In this document: piece after piece, positions 46,476 through 57,710 of the stretch
Numbering within the stretch: the first letter of the stretch is position 1
Layout: each line of letters opens with the position of its first letter
NCBI GenBank assembly: GCA_030867875.1
Contig: JAOWCC010001368.1
Span: 868,001-932,000 of the forward strand
Length of the DNA: 64,000 nucleotides
Origin: Actinernus sp. WN-2022
Lineage: Eukaryota > Cnidaria > Anthozoa > Actiniaria > Actinernidae
Direction of reading: 5' to 3'
The notes under the pieces: model-generated
The model's database searches: none
What the model was told of the DNA's origin: nothing
Seen by the model: the letters and a program-made list of their open reading frames with translations, nothing else
Position numbers and translations under genes: made by a program

Positions 46476-46640
46476 ACCAGCACAAGAACGTCACAGTTAC
46501 AGACAAAACGAACATACTAACGAACGTTGGAAGGCTGTCGTTAAGGAGAAAAGAAATAAGTAAGAGTGGCGATGAGAAGTTTTATATTCTAGTGGCTAGC
46601 GGGTACAAGATGAATAGCAAGTTAGTATTGCAATAGAAAA
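46476..46640. other. Single-copy flank to the right of the array
   Basis: First bases after the third unit. Nothing recognised. Confidence 0.4.
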
Positions 46641-47234
46641 TCAGCTCACAGTTTGTTTTCGAAAGCGTTTCACCTTAGTTGTAAACACTACCTGTGGCAG
46701 GGAATTCCACAGAGTAGGCGCAGCACAAGAAAATGCTCTATAGCCATAGGAGCGCAAGTTGTATTGTGGGACTACAAGCCGGTTACTGGAAGACGATCTA
46801 AGATTACGCTTAGGAACATAGGCAGTAATTAAGTCGGCGATATATGACGGTGCCGTTCCGTGTAGAGCCTTATAAGTAGTTAATAATATCTTAAATATAA
46901 TCCGTTCTTCTACCGGAAGCCAGTGTAAATTGAACAAAACAGGTGTCATATGGTCACACTTACGGGTTAAGGCAACCACCCGGACTGCGGCGTTTTGAAC
47001 ACTCTGCAGACGGACAATAAGGTGTTTAGGTAAACCACACAGTAGCGAATTACAGAAATCTAACCTAGAAGTAACAAATGCGTGGACTAACGTTTCAGCA
47101 GACTGAAAGCTAAGGTGTTTTCTGATACGACTAATATTCCTAAGATGGTAGAAGCCAGATTTACAGACACTAGTAACATACCGTTCCATTGTCAAAGAAG
47201 AATCAAATAGTACACCATGCAATGTTTCTAACAA
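46641..47234 (-). pseudogene. LINE ORF2 C-terminal remnant (CR1-like), 197 codons open
   Basis: The minus strand reads the thumb/C-terminal region of a LINE ORF2: GVLFDSSLTMERYV, FVTSRLDFCNSLLCGLP, LQSVQNAAVRVVALTRK, FNLHWLPVEERI, YKALHGTAPSYIADL and WNSLPQVV. The RT catalytic core is missing. It is longer and better preserved than the other remnants, suggesting a younger insertion. Confidence 0.8.
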
Positions 47235-47309
47235 GGGAGGATGGGCAGATCACTTCATCACAAACAGAGATGGAGTCAAGAGGTGGCAGCGGGCGATGGC
47301 GAGCATTTA

Positions 47310-47849
47310 GAAACAACAGCTCAGTCTTGTAGGGGATTGTCTCCCGACACAACAGCCTGGTATTGCTGGCTTGCACGTTACGTAAAAGTGACTAAATACA
47401 GGAATGCTCCGGTCTCTGATTGGCCAAAAATAGAAGAAAATCTTGAGAACATTTTTTGAGAACCCTAGCTCTAGGTGGGTGAGATCTTATTTACTGACCG
47501 GTTAGGTTTTTTTTATGGTTCAGGATAGGGCCGTTTTAGTAAGTTCTTTAGTAAGTTCAGGCGAAATGGGTCAGCCCACTTTCGAAACAACAGCTCAGTC
47601 TTGTAGGGGATTGTCTCCCGACACAACAGCCTGGTATTGCTGACTTGCACGTTACGTAAAAGTGACTAAATACAGGAATGCTCCGGTCTCTGATTGGCCA
47701 AAAATAGAAGAAAATCTTGAGAACATTTTTTGAGAACCCTAGCTCTAGGTGGGTGAGAACTTATTTACTGACCGGTTAGGTTTTTTTTATGGTTCAGGAT
47801 AGGGCCGTTTTAGTAAGTTCTTTAGTAAGTTCAGGCGAAATGGGTCAGC
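47310..47849 (+). repeat. 274-bp tandem duplication
   Basis: 'aaacaacagctcagtcttgt' begins at 47,311 and again at 47,585. The units are nearly identical and both contain the 'gagaaccctagctctaggtg' module. The junction falls at 'cccactttcg', which is also the tip of the adjacent TIR element. Confidence 0.85.
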
Positions 47850-48240
47850 CCACTTTCGATATATGCTTCACTTGTCACGCACAAATGTTTCAGTATGAGG
47901 CGTAGGGGTATAATACTCAGTGATTAGTAGGAGGCGTAGGGGTATAATACTCAGCGATTAGTAGGAGGCGTAGGGGTATAATACTCAGCGATTAGTAGGA
48001 GGCGTAGGGGTATAATACTCAGCGATTAGTATGAGGCGTAGGGGTATAATACTCAGTGATTAGTAGGAGGCGCAGGGGTATAATACTCAGCGATTAGTAT
48101 GAGGCGTAGGGGTATAATACTCAGTGATTAGTAGGAGGCGCAGGGGTATAATACTCAGTGATTCATGAAAAGAGAAAATAACATTTAATTTATCCGGGAC
48201 CTTTGTGCGTGACAAGTGAAGCATGTATCGAAAGTGGGCT
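47847..48240. mobile_element. TIR element filled by a 34-bp minisatellite
   Basis: Inverted termini of ~45 bp: 'agcccactttcgatatatgc' at the left and 'gcatgtatcgaaagtgggct' at the right. Between them eight 34-bp units of 'aggaggcgtaggggtataat' plus 'actcagcgattagt' fill 47,893-48,164. Part of the terminus ('tttgtgcgtgacaagtaaag') recurs at ~50,095. No coding. Confidence 0.75.
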
Positions 48241-48661
48241 ATTCAAAATCCTTATTTTGTCAATCGTGTGTGAAGATTGAAAGCTATACAAAATGTTAAA
48301 AACGACATGAAATTGTGCGTTTTTAAATTGTCGTCCAATGGTTTCAGCAGGGCCATTACCCTATACTGTATCTCCCGGCGGCCCTACCAATCGATAAACA
48401 AACACTCATTAAATTGATGACAATCGATGAAATCTATATTCACAACGCAAGCGTCCTTGATTATATCGATTACGTGTCCACATTCACTAGGCGTCCCGAC
48501 GATGTATGAATTAAGTGCTTGGTACACGATGTTTTATTTTCTCCTCAAAACGTTTACAACATCAGGGGGACATGGCCCCTTTAATGATTCCAATGATTGT
48601 TTTTAGGCTGTATTTTCGAAGGTCACAGGAAGCCCGGTTACCAGAACACGAGTCTCGCAAC
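48241..48661. other. Intergenic, nothing recognised
   Basis: No feature found. Confidence 0.4.
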
Positions 48662-48742
48662 ATGGCGGATGTGGATTTCGATACTGAAAGTGAAGCGCAG
48701 TCAAGCGACTTGACATGTAGTGAACAAGTCTCTAGGATTTGA
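48662..48742 (+). other. 26-codon frame with a strong start context; possible first exon or element remnant
   Basis: AACATGG is a good metazoan initiation context, and the peptide is acidic and serine-rich (starts MADVDFDTESEAQSSD). It stops after 26 codons, and I find no downstream partner. It might be the first exon or N-terminus of a decayed transposon gene. I do not claim a protein. Confidence 0.2.
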
Positions 48743-49524
48743 TGGATAAAATCGAATTCGATATTGCCCTTTTGTGACACATTTCAAAGCTTCAGAGCCC
48801 AAAGGAGGCTAGGAAATGCAGATGGCAATCGTGTAAATGGTTTTGAAGAAAAAAAAGAAAAAAATTGCCATAACTTTTTGCACGTCGATCAAGTACTTTT
48901 GATCGAGTTTTTAAACACTGACTCAAAAATCGTGTCACTAGCACTTTAATTTTAGTTTTACTACTGAATCGAGCATAGAACCCGAAGTGAAACATTGTAA
49001 TCAGGAACATTATTAATATATTAACTGATCGGGTTATTTCCCAATAAACTCCGTTGTATATTATTGTCTTGTATTAGTTTATTCTCAACTAAAAATGTAA
49101 TTTCCGACGTTTGAGCGACGCAGGAGCGATATAGTCAGAAAAAGAGGTTTGGATACGAGACAATATCATTATGGGTAAATGCTTCTAGCATATACAGTAT
49201 AATGGTCAGTCCGCTCCACGTGTTTCAAATTTATTTGATTAATTGATTTATTATAGCCGCGGTTAGTTTGCGTTAACGTAGTAAGTTAATAGTTAGTTCT
49301 CTAACCCTCGGATTATTCGGGTTGCTGCATGAGGTCGAGGCATACGTTATCAACATTATCGATTGGCAGGGCCTGGTACACGAGTTGCCATATTTGCACC
49401 TTGGGATATTTACAGAACCAGATTTCGTGTACTGTTAAATAATTGAGCAGCAGTGTTTTATCAGATTTACAAGTTATTAATGAGGTTGCAAATATTGAGA
49501 AAACAAATGAAACGCGAGAGATGT
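48743..49524. other. Intergenic, nothing recognised
   Basis: AT-rich, no supported frames. 'aataaactccgttgtatatt' near 49,043 resembles a polyadenylation region without an associated gene. Confidence 0.35.
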
Positions 49525-49590
49525 TAGCCTGCTTAAAGTAACTTTTTTCTTCGAATTTATGAGTGAAAAATAATTCTGCATAGCAGGCTA
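49525..49590. mobile_element. 66-bp palindromic mini-element
   Basis: Bounded by TAGCCTGCT and AGCAGGCTA. The interior 'cttttttcttcgaatttatg' matches the right end of the MITE at 3,086-3,436, so it is an extreme deletion derivative or solo end of that family. Confidence 0.6.
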
Positions 49591-50129
49591 GAGAGATATA
49601 GCCTCGAGGGTTTTATTGTTTTCGAAATATTTGGAATCCCCCGATGAAAGACAAACAATGATTGTTTAATGGCTAAACCGAAAATTTACATCCGCTTGTT
49701 TTCAAACGGCCTCATTGGCAAGTTTGTTGACCGTTCGACTGGTGAATACAGCCGTTTCAATAAAGGTTGTCCTGGACAAGCGGCGTACCAAGACCGAAAT
49801 GCATTATGGTTGTTGCTAAAAGTCTGATGAATTCGTTTGTTCTGATGAATTCGTTTGTTTTTGGAGTCAAAAGCTTTAAGAAGAATATTAATGGTTCCTT
49901 CGAATGGTTTTTGAATTGCACCGTATTCCATTCCGCAAAGCTGTCGCCAGTTATGACAACTTTTGCCGCTCGTTCGTGACAACCTCTGTTGAAATAGGTG
50001 AAAAACAGACCTGAAACAACCATAGGGGCTGATCAAAGCCAGGACCGCCGGCTAAACCACAGATGACTTGTTAATTATTCTTTTTTGAAACCTTTGTGCG
50101 TGACAAGTAAAGCATATATCAAAAGTGTA
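49591..50129. other. Unclassified sequence
   Basis: Overlapping minus-strand frames at 49,686-50,036 lack a recognisable domain. A small duplication 'tgaattcgtttgttctgatg' lies near 49,830-49,858. Confidence 0.35.
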
Positions 50130-51885
50130 TTAACAGTATTAACAGTTTTATTTGCCATCAAAAAATAATAATAAATGATTACAAAAGTAATTAACAAAAT
50201 GGCGAGGAAGCCCAAAAAGAAACCAGAAGGCTTATGAAGCATTGGGCTGCCTCTTTACAATATATGTGTATATAAAACAAAGTGGGAGTGGCGCGAAAAG
50301 AAAAATAACAGAATGGAGAAAATCACACTAAGATAACAATTTATACAGTATTGAGGTAACACGTATATGAAAAAATTAATGAATAAATAATAAGCGATTT
50401 CAAAGACGGGAGAAGAGATACTTTTTCAGCTTGGATTGAAACGAGGAAACGGTCATGGCATCACGAATGTCTGCGTTCAGCGAGTTAAAAAATACTGGAC
50501 CCTGATAATAAACAGAAAACTGTCTAATTTTGGTTCTACATAAAGGAATATAAAAAAGTTTAGAATGTCTAGTATTATAATTGTGAACTTGATAAATTCG
50601 TAGAAAAGATTTGTCAAAACTTCTAGGTAATAAATTATTTTTGAACAGGAACATGAACTTTCCTAAATTGAATAAGTAAATATCTTCAAATTTCAGAATC
50701 ATATTTTTTTTGAATATAGGGTCAGTATGCGCATCAAATGCCTCATTATTAATAACTCGCACTACGCGTTTTTGAAGCAGAACAATACGATTAAGGTTGG
50801 ATGGATAGGTAGAGCCCCAGACTGTGATACAATATTGAAGATATGGATAAACTAAGGAATAGTATAAAGTACGTAATGCTGGCTTGGAAAGGCAAAAACT
50901 TGATTTGTATATAATTCCTATTGATTTTGATATTTTACTGGCAAGATGGGAGATGTGAGACTTCCAAGTCATATTTTCGTCCAAGATCACCCCCAGGAAT
51001 ACGACTTCATTAACCTTGTCAATCCTAACATTATTTATTTCTATCGCCAGATCAAATGTTTGCCTTCTCTGCCTTGGTCTAAAAATCATATAGTTGGATT
51101 TTTTTACATTCACCGATAACTTACTAGCCCTAAACCAATCCGATAGCCCAGCCATTTCTGTATTGACTGCATTCGACAGACAAGATAAATCATTATGAGC
51201 AAAAAATAAATTAGTGTCATCAGCAAATAAAACCAGATCAAAAACATTGGAGACGTTACAGAGATCATTGATGTATATTAAGAAGAACAGTGGACCTAGG
51301 ATTGACCCTTGTGGAACACCACACTTAATACCATTAAACGAAGAACAGGTACCATTATATTCAACGTATTGGAATCTATTAAAGAAGTAATTCTTTATCC
51401 ATTCAAGGGCCAATCCGCGGATTCCATAGTGTTGAAGTTTATCAAACAGAATCTCATGGTTGACCGTATCAAATGCCTTGGAAAGGTCTAGAAAAATCCC
51501 CACTGTGAATTTTTTTTGGTCAATAGCAGATGTAATTTTGTTGAATAAATGAAGGAGAGCCAGGGAGGTTGAATGTTTTTTTCTAAAGCCATACTGATTA
51601 TGAAACAAAATATCATGTCTGTCTAAATACTGCAATAAGCGATTATAGAAGACCCTTTCGAGCAGTTTCGAGAAGATTGGTAAAACCGAGACTGGCCTAT
51701 AATTAGGAAATAATCTATTGTCGCCAGATTTAAATAACGGGATGACACGAGCAGTTTTCATTTGGTCCGGAACAATACCAGATTCGATGGACAAATTAAT
51801 AATATGAGTCAATGGTTCAGTGATTAAAGCAATAGAATCTTTTACAGACCACATTGGAATCTTGTCACAACCTGCAGCCGTCCCT
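50130..51885 (-). pseudogene. 5'-truncated LINE with a long open RT (484 codons)
   Basis: Minus strand, open from 51,854 to 50,400 and probably coding from ~51,885. RT motifs are in order and intact: PLFKSGDNRLFPNYRPVSVL, the motif A block FLDLSKAFDTVNHEIL, CGVPQGSILGPLFFLIYIND (motif B) and FADDTNLFF (motif C). These are followed by the usual C-terminal region (LNADIRDA, SKLKKYLFSRL). It resembles CR1/L2-clade ORF2. The apurinic endonuclease and ORF1 are missing because of 5' truncation, so it cannot move by itself. The 3' UTR ends near 50,125 in 'cagtattaacagttttattt'. The lack of internal stops suggests a recent insertion. Confidence 0.85.
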
Positions 51886-52951
51886 GTGAGCTATTCAGTA
51901 CAAACAATGGTTTGCTCTACATGGTCAATTTGTACAAAGCAAGTCATTTTGCAGAGAACGATCACGTGATGATATATCACGACGAGTATGATGATGACGC
52001 GCTTTTGTGAGAGGAAATGTTGCGCTCATAATCCCATGGCAAAGGCTTTCCTGGATGGCAAACAAACTTCAAAACGCTGTTTAGAAAGATCGATTGGAGG
52101 TGGAAAATAGCATTTACAAACTACCGATCTCGTACAAGTACCTTCCAGTACAGCCACGTGATGGTTGATCCAGTACAGCCACGTGATCGTATTCCTGCAA
52201 AACGCCCATTGACAACAAATCAATTACCCCCTATGTGCCTTTTAGGGACCGCCCACAATTCTTAGCATCCCGCTCCCGACATCCCGCTTAACGTGCACTG
52301 GACGTTCAGGTCGTATAATACACAGTCTATGAAAACACATGGCCAAACAGCGCTTCAACTTCAGGTGCCATGGCCGCCGTGTTGGGTCATGCTTTTGCTC
52401 CAATATCGTTCCCAAAACTGTTTTGGTCTTAATAACCGCATAATAAATTTCTACATTCTTATCGGAGTAGTCATATTACCAAGGTGTTTATATAGTGTTA
52501 CCGTGACTACAGAAAGTTCATTATTAACATCAATAAATATTCAATATTTACATGTATCCTGGATTCCTTAAGGCCTTTCTTCGTAAATAAAACATTTTCC
52601 AACCTAAATTATGACTTAACATCAGTGATATAAAATTTAACTTACATGTTGTAATAATACCTTAAGAAGTTCGAATGACCCAACACTTATTCAGGTGGTT
52701 CAAATAAGACTTACTAGTCATTCAAAAGCAACATAGATACCACCATCTAATCCTAAAATATCATGCGGCTACAAATGTCCTGTAGTAATAAAGTTTGCAG
52801 AAACCAAGGGTATTTACAAAGTCACGCTCAACCTCACTTCCATGATTTAAATTAAACTGTAGTTTTACACAAATCTATTTTCGTTTCTATGCATGTATTT
52901 ACTGATTTAGTATTTTTGTGTCTGAATATGTTGTGAATGATACCACTTTGT
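51886..52951. other. Intergenic / 3' flank of XXYLT1
   Basis: Contains a short direct repeat 'ccagtacagccacgtgat' (~52,147 and ~52,168). The XXYLT1 3' UTR and polyadenylation signal (minus strand) should lie just left of 52,952. No other gene is seen. Confidence 0.4.
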
Positions 52952-54022
52952 CTAATCTTCGTTCTCTGTGATTGGAATTTGAGTTCTACAATTGCCATGA
53001 TATACATGGATTGGTTCGCTACAGTTATTGTACAAATTAAATACTTCACTGTATCCATTGTCTCTCCACCACTTACACAGCTGACGATTCCATGAACAAG
53101 GTAAAATGAAAAACAGTTCTGGGTATTCAATGCTTAGCAGTGTGTAGAAGTCTTGATCTCCCAAGTGACCATGAAATTGGTATTTATTCACAATCTCCTT
53201 TATCACTTGTCCACCAAGAATCTGGTTGTAAATATTAGCTTTACGCATATTTTCCAAGTTAAAGAGTACAACTCCACTGTTAAACCCAGTATTCCCATTT
53301 GGTGGTGGCGCTCCTACACGAGTGCCTCGGTGAAGATTTCTGTACAACTGAAATGCATGTCTATAAACTGGTGACTGCTCAAGTGCAAGGCCAATAATGT
53401 TAGATGCTTCAAAATCATCAAACATGTCAAACAACAGCTTGATGTCACTTGCAAACCTAAAAGGAAATTTGAGAACAGGTCAACGTGTTCTTGGGTACAG
53501 CAATCATATGATAAAATAATGTATATTGATAATACTTTTAGTGACAAGTTTATTGACTATTGGCAATAGCTTCCCAACCAGTAGGGAGCTGGGTGATGCA
53601 GTAGTTAAGCACTTTCCCTCTCATCTCTGAGGCCCAGGTTCGATCTCCAGATGCGGCACCATACATGTATGTGAGTTGAGTTGATATGTGAGTTGAGTTC
53701 ACCCTTGCTTCAAGGGTTTTTCTCCGGGTCCTCCGGTTTTCCTCACTCCACAAAAACATGCTAAATTCCAAATCTATCTGTGAATTAGCCAGGTCCTGGC
53801 TTTATCAGCCTTTATGGTTGTTTCAGGTCCTGTTAGAAATTCAGAGTTTCATCTAGTATATTATTACATTTTCACTTTTTTCATTTCCCTCCTCTTATTA
53901 GGTAAACATTATTCACAATGAACTAGTGTACATTTAAACCACCTCCTGGTTTGCTCAGTGGTTAAGCTCCAGTCTGTCATGCGAGAGGTGGCAGTGAGTG
54001 AGGTTCAAACCCCGGCCAGACA

Positions 54023-54054
<32 letters not shown>

Positions 54055-56785
54055 GGTGATGTCTTTGTGAAACAATTTCGTTCTCAAAATGCAAATGGTT
54101 GGACCTTCATGTCTTCTCATATAAGGATGCAAAATCATAGGTCCCACGTCAGCCTCAAGTTTATCAGTCTCACCAGACTGTCACAAGTTACCAATGTTAA
54201 ATAAAGTTACTTTACTTTACATATATTTAAACACACAATGGCTAGACACTAATTACTAGAAAACCTTGATGGTTTATTTACAATATAACATATATAGCCT
54301 CTAGGCACCAGTACTCATTTGTTAACCTTTTATATACAATGATGTACCATTTAAAGGGAAAGAATAAAAATGTAAAGTACATGTAAATATTAACTCGTGA
54401 AGTTGTCGTTGCTGTTTAAAACAATCTTTTATGTTCAAATTTTCAACAAAATAAACATATATATTAACATTTAAAAGTCTGAACAAAGGAAACATCCAAA
54501 CATTTAAAAAGAAGTTTATTTATTGACATCCAAGGACCAAAGTGTTGGATTTCATGATAATCCTAGTATTTTGAAACACTAAAGACTAACCTTAAGTCAG
54601 AGTCCAACATGATAATTTTGGTCAGCTGTTGAGGGAGTACTCGATGCAATGAAGTGGACATGAAGAAGATTGGATCATTGTAGTAGGACTTAGAACCAGA
54701 GCTGAATGATTCCTGAAAGTGTGGTTATGGATATTAGTTTTAACAATATTATAATAAAGGAAAAACTTGGATTTCCACAAAAGCCTGTGGAATTTGCAGA
54801 GGGTAGGAGGGTCAAATACGAAATTCCATTAATGGGTTACAAAGTAAAACTGGAATTCTTGGGGGGTAGGGAGGGTAAACAAGCCTGAAATTCCTAACGC
54901 ATGGGTCAGTAAGAGCATTTCTGAATTTCTGAATGCAACATCAATGCTGCCTATGGTAGTGGTACAGATACAATGAACTACCCATTTCAAAAGGAAAGGA
55001 GTTGGAAAAAGTCAACCATGCATATTCAATACACTAGTTTGTGCAACTACAGTCCAAACATCCCATACCCATAATTTCATCAACAATGACACATACTCTC
55101 CTGATGAAGCTACCCAGCTCGATTAACTCATTATAGTTATTCTGGGTAGAAGTATTACCACTGGCATGTAAAAAAAAGAAGATATTTTTTCCCATTGGTA
55201 ATAATAAAGTTGTTGAAACTCAAAAAGGTGTGTTTAGCAAGAAGAATCCAGGAACTCTTCAGAATAGCTGTTCTTTGTGAGAAAGTAGTGCTTAAAATTA
55301 CAACCGATCTGATATGGTCACCAAAGTGACTGAAACATTAATGAAATTATTTTGTTTGGCAACTAAAACTTACCAACTCAGGTACTAACATTGGCTGGCT
55401 GGCAACTAGATTTTATTTGCTAGTCACCAAGTGGTTGATAGAATGTGACCATGCAAGTGCTGAAGAAATGGTCAACTATTGTCATTTTTTATTGCACTCT
55501 GGTAATTTTAAATGTTACAACAACCGCCAAATTTCTCGCAATCAGATTGGCTTATTTTCATATGCAATATTTTGATAGACAACAAAAGCTGACATCATTT
55601 GTCAAGGAGTGTGCATGCAGCTTTTGTTTGAAGTTAAAAGTGTTTTGTTGTTGTAAAATTGACTATTTAGTTTGTTGTTGTTGTAAAAAACAAACTGAAG
55701 TTAGTTTTTTATGTGCCATGTTATGACGAAAATCATTGTCAATATTAGGACAGACACACAAAAAACTAACTTCAATTTGTTAAATTCACTTAGCATAACT
55801 ATAAAATTTAAAAACTCAATACATGAAATTGAAAAATCTATTGATTTTAATACTCACAGCGCATATCCTTATCGATTTCCAATACATTAATATTAATTAT
55901 TATCGATTGCATATGCCGGGCTTAAAATACAAACTGTACCTGAAGCATGTGTATCAAGGGTTTTAGCTTGTTTGTAATGCTGTGTACATCATAATATACA
56001 ACGTCCAGCTTGTTGCACTTTTTCGTCTTATCCTTGAAGATATTTTCTACCCCAAGTTTGCCAAGTTGATCCACAACCACATGAAATGTAATGTCAATGG
56101 TAGTGTATCTACAAATAGACTTGATACACTGGTTGAGACTCTTAGCTAAAGGACTGTTCGGCATCATCTTCACTAGAGTCAGCAGAACATTATATTGACC
56201 AACATGTAACTGTTCGTTTAGCCCTGACCCACTTGTGTTCAAGAACACACCTTCTTTTTCAGTCAACCTGAGTGCCTCACGAATTCTTACTGTATTTTCT
56301 TCAAGTTCTTGTTTCACTTGTTTCTCGTCACTCTGTGTGTGTTTTTCGTCTCTTTGTATATTTTCGTCTTCTGGTTCCAGTAACTGGCTCTCAATGTGAT
56401 TACTTTTAGCTCCTGCATCGTCTTCTTCCACTTCCTTCAGCTCTTCGTCGCCCTCGTCTTCTTTATCCTGCTCAAATGGGATATTTACCAACCGTTTTCT
56501 AGGACTAGGTTCGTATTCATCTTCAAGCTGGGACTGGAAGCCCACACGCAGTTTCGCCTTTATACTCTTACTCTTAGTCTTCGAGTTTAATTTTATAGAC
56601 ATAGTCTTAGATCTTGGGATTTGCGATGCCGAAAGCATATCGAGTCGTCTAATCGCGTTAGCATCAGGTTGCGTAGAAAAGAATTTCCAGCTGACAAGAA
56701 TTAGGAGAATCAAGGCTCCAACAAACAGCGGTCTTGTCGGACTTCGATAACAAAACCGACTAATAACAGTCACAACCGACGCCAT
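52952..56785 (-). CDS. XXYLT1: Xyloside xylosyltransferase 1 ortholog, three exons
   Basis: Exons 56,785-55,940, 54,712-54,591 and 53,456-52,952 (GT..AG) join in frame for 490 residues. The family (GT8, endoplasmic reticulum) adds the second alpha-1,3 xylose to Xyl-Glc-O on EGF repeats, as in Notch. Seen here: a single N-terminal membrane span (~19-36, LFVGALILLILVSW) of a type II protein, a long acidic stem (~105-170, DEGDEELKEVEEDDAG), then the catalytic domain with DSD (319-321) as the metal-binding DxD. It also has TRVGAPPPNG, GFNSGVVLFNLENM, GHLGDQDFYTLL, WNRQLCKWWRDNGY and HGNCRTQIP. Vertebrate XXYLT1 is near 390 residues; the extra length is mostly stem. I chose the Met at 56,785 for its AACATGG context and position before the span. 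An upstream Met at 56,887 is in frame and possible. Confidence 0.92.
53580..53850 (+). mobile_element. tRNA-headed SINE, full copy, in XXYLT1 intron 2
   Basis: A box 'gatgcagtagttaagcac' (~53,594) and B box 'ggttcgatctcc' (~53,637) are in tRNA spacing. The body contains 'ggttttcctcactcc', 'gtgaattagccaggtcctgg' and 'ggttgtttcaggtcctgtta', matching the truncated copy at 1,150-1,280. Confidence 0.75.
53945..54225 (+). mobile_element. Second tRNA-headed SINE family, in XXYLT1 intron 2
   Basis: A box 'tttgctcagtggttaagc' (~53,950) and B box 'gaggttcaaacccc' (~54,000). The body is unrelated to the SINE 100 bp upstream. The tail is 'aaataaagttactttacttt', a repeated (TTTAC) end as in LINE-mobilised SINEs. 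Confidence 0.75.
54713..55939. other. XXYLT1 intron 1, no gene
   Basis: The small plus-strand frames at 54,706-54,888 and 55,445-55,726 show only low-complexity character (cysteine/lysine from 'ttgttgttgt' runs). Nothing supported. Confidence 0.45.
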
Positions 56786-56933
56786 GTTGGCAATATTGCA
56801 CGGCCATAGGGACTGGGGAGAGTAGTCACAGCTTCCCATCATGCATCGCACCAAACAGAAATTGTAAGTAAACCACAGGCTTACCATCTCATAATACAGT
56901 TCGGGCTTCCTGTGGCTCAGCTAGGTAGGATTT

Positions 56934-57206
56934 TCCGTAATAAAAAAATAAAATATAATCGATCTTGAAACTTCACTCACTTGTTCTTTGTGTTGTTCTT
57001 TATCTCTGGAATTCGCGTGAAATTGAGAGAGTTAGAGCGGTTTGACGTTTTTTCTAATTCCCACCAGCCAAAACGTCAAACCGCTCTCTCTCTCTCCCAA
57101 TTTTAGGCGAAATGGCTTCAAATTTTCTCCAGAGATAAAGAACAACACAAAGAACAAGTGAGTGAAGTTTCAAGATCGATTATATTTTATTTCTTTATTA
57201 CTAAAA
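56934..57206. mobile_element. Hairpin MITE with 63-bp perfect arms, upstream of XXYLT1
   Basis: 56,948-57,010 is the exact reverse complement of 57,128-57,190, and a second inner stem pairs 'gagcggtttgacgtttt' (~57,035) with 'aaaacgtcaaaccgctc' (~57,070). The imperfect outer extension gives ~273 bp. It starts ~150 bp upstream of the XXYLT1 start codon, so it lies in the 5' UTR or promoter. Confidence 0.8.
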
Positions 57207-57454
57207 ATTCTATACTTTCATTACAATTTCTAAACCACTCATTAAGTGAGCACAAGGCAGATTTTGCCGAAAAATGAAAACTTCTAGGTTCCTGCTCCCT
57301 CTCTAACCTTCAAAATGTTGTTTTGGTGATAAATCACAGCGATATCTAGCTATAGTGGTACACACTTGCAAAAGCTTCCCCGAAACCTTCAATTGGTCCA
57401 GATTTTTAGCGATTTAATACCGTTTCTCCATATATATGATCGGGACAGATATGA
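57207..57454. other. Intergenic, nothing recognised
   Basis: No feature found. Confidence 0.4.
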
Positions 57455-57710
57455 CAACAACAACAACAATAATTTATTTCGTGCCACAATGTTTACATAA
57501 AGTTGATTAAAAATTGTAATGAACCAGAGCAGGCACAAACTGTCTGGAACAACTACAAGCTAATCTTTATATAGGTTATGAAATAAATTACACAGACAAA
57601 TATACACATCACGCATCTAAATAATAATAAATACAAAAGATAACAGTTATAGGTAGGGATAAGTAAAAGAGTTAAGGTAAAGGAGCAATCGGTACTGGTA
57701 AACAGTGTGT
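57455..57710 (-). mobile_element. LINE 3' UTR fragment
   Basis: On the minus strand it ends 'aaataaattattgttgttgt' with a (TTG)n tail at 57,453-57,478, a typical LINE 3' terminus. No coding part remains. Confidence 0.5.

Noticed and set aside
47893..48164. CRISPR-like array (regular 34-bp repeats).
   Set aside because: The repeats are contiguous with no unique spacers, lie inside a TIR element and in an animal genome. It is a minisatellite.
49686..50036. Two overlapping minus-strand frames of 88 and 116 codons.
   Set aside because: Neither shows a domain or splice structure. Overlapping open frames of this length occur by chance here.
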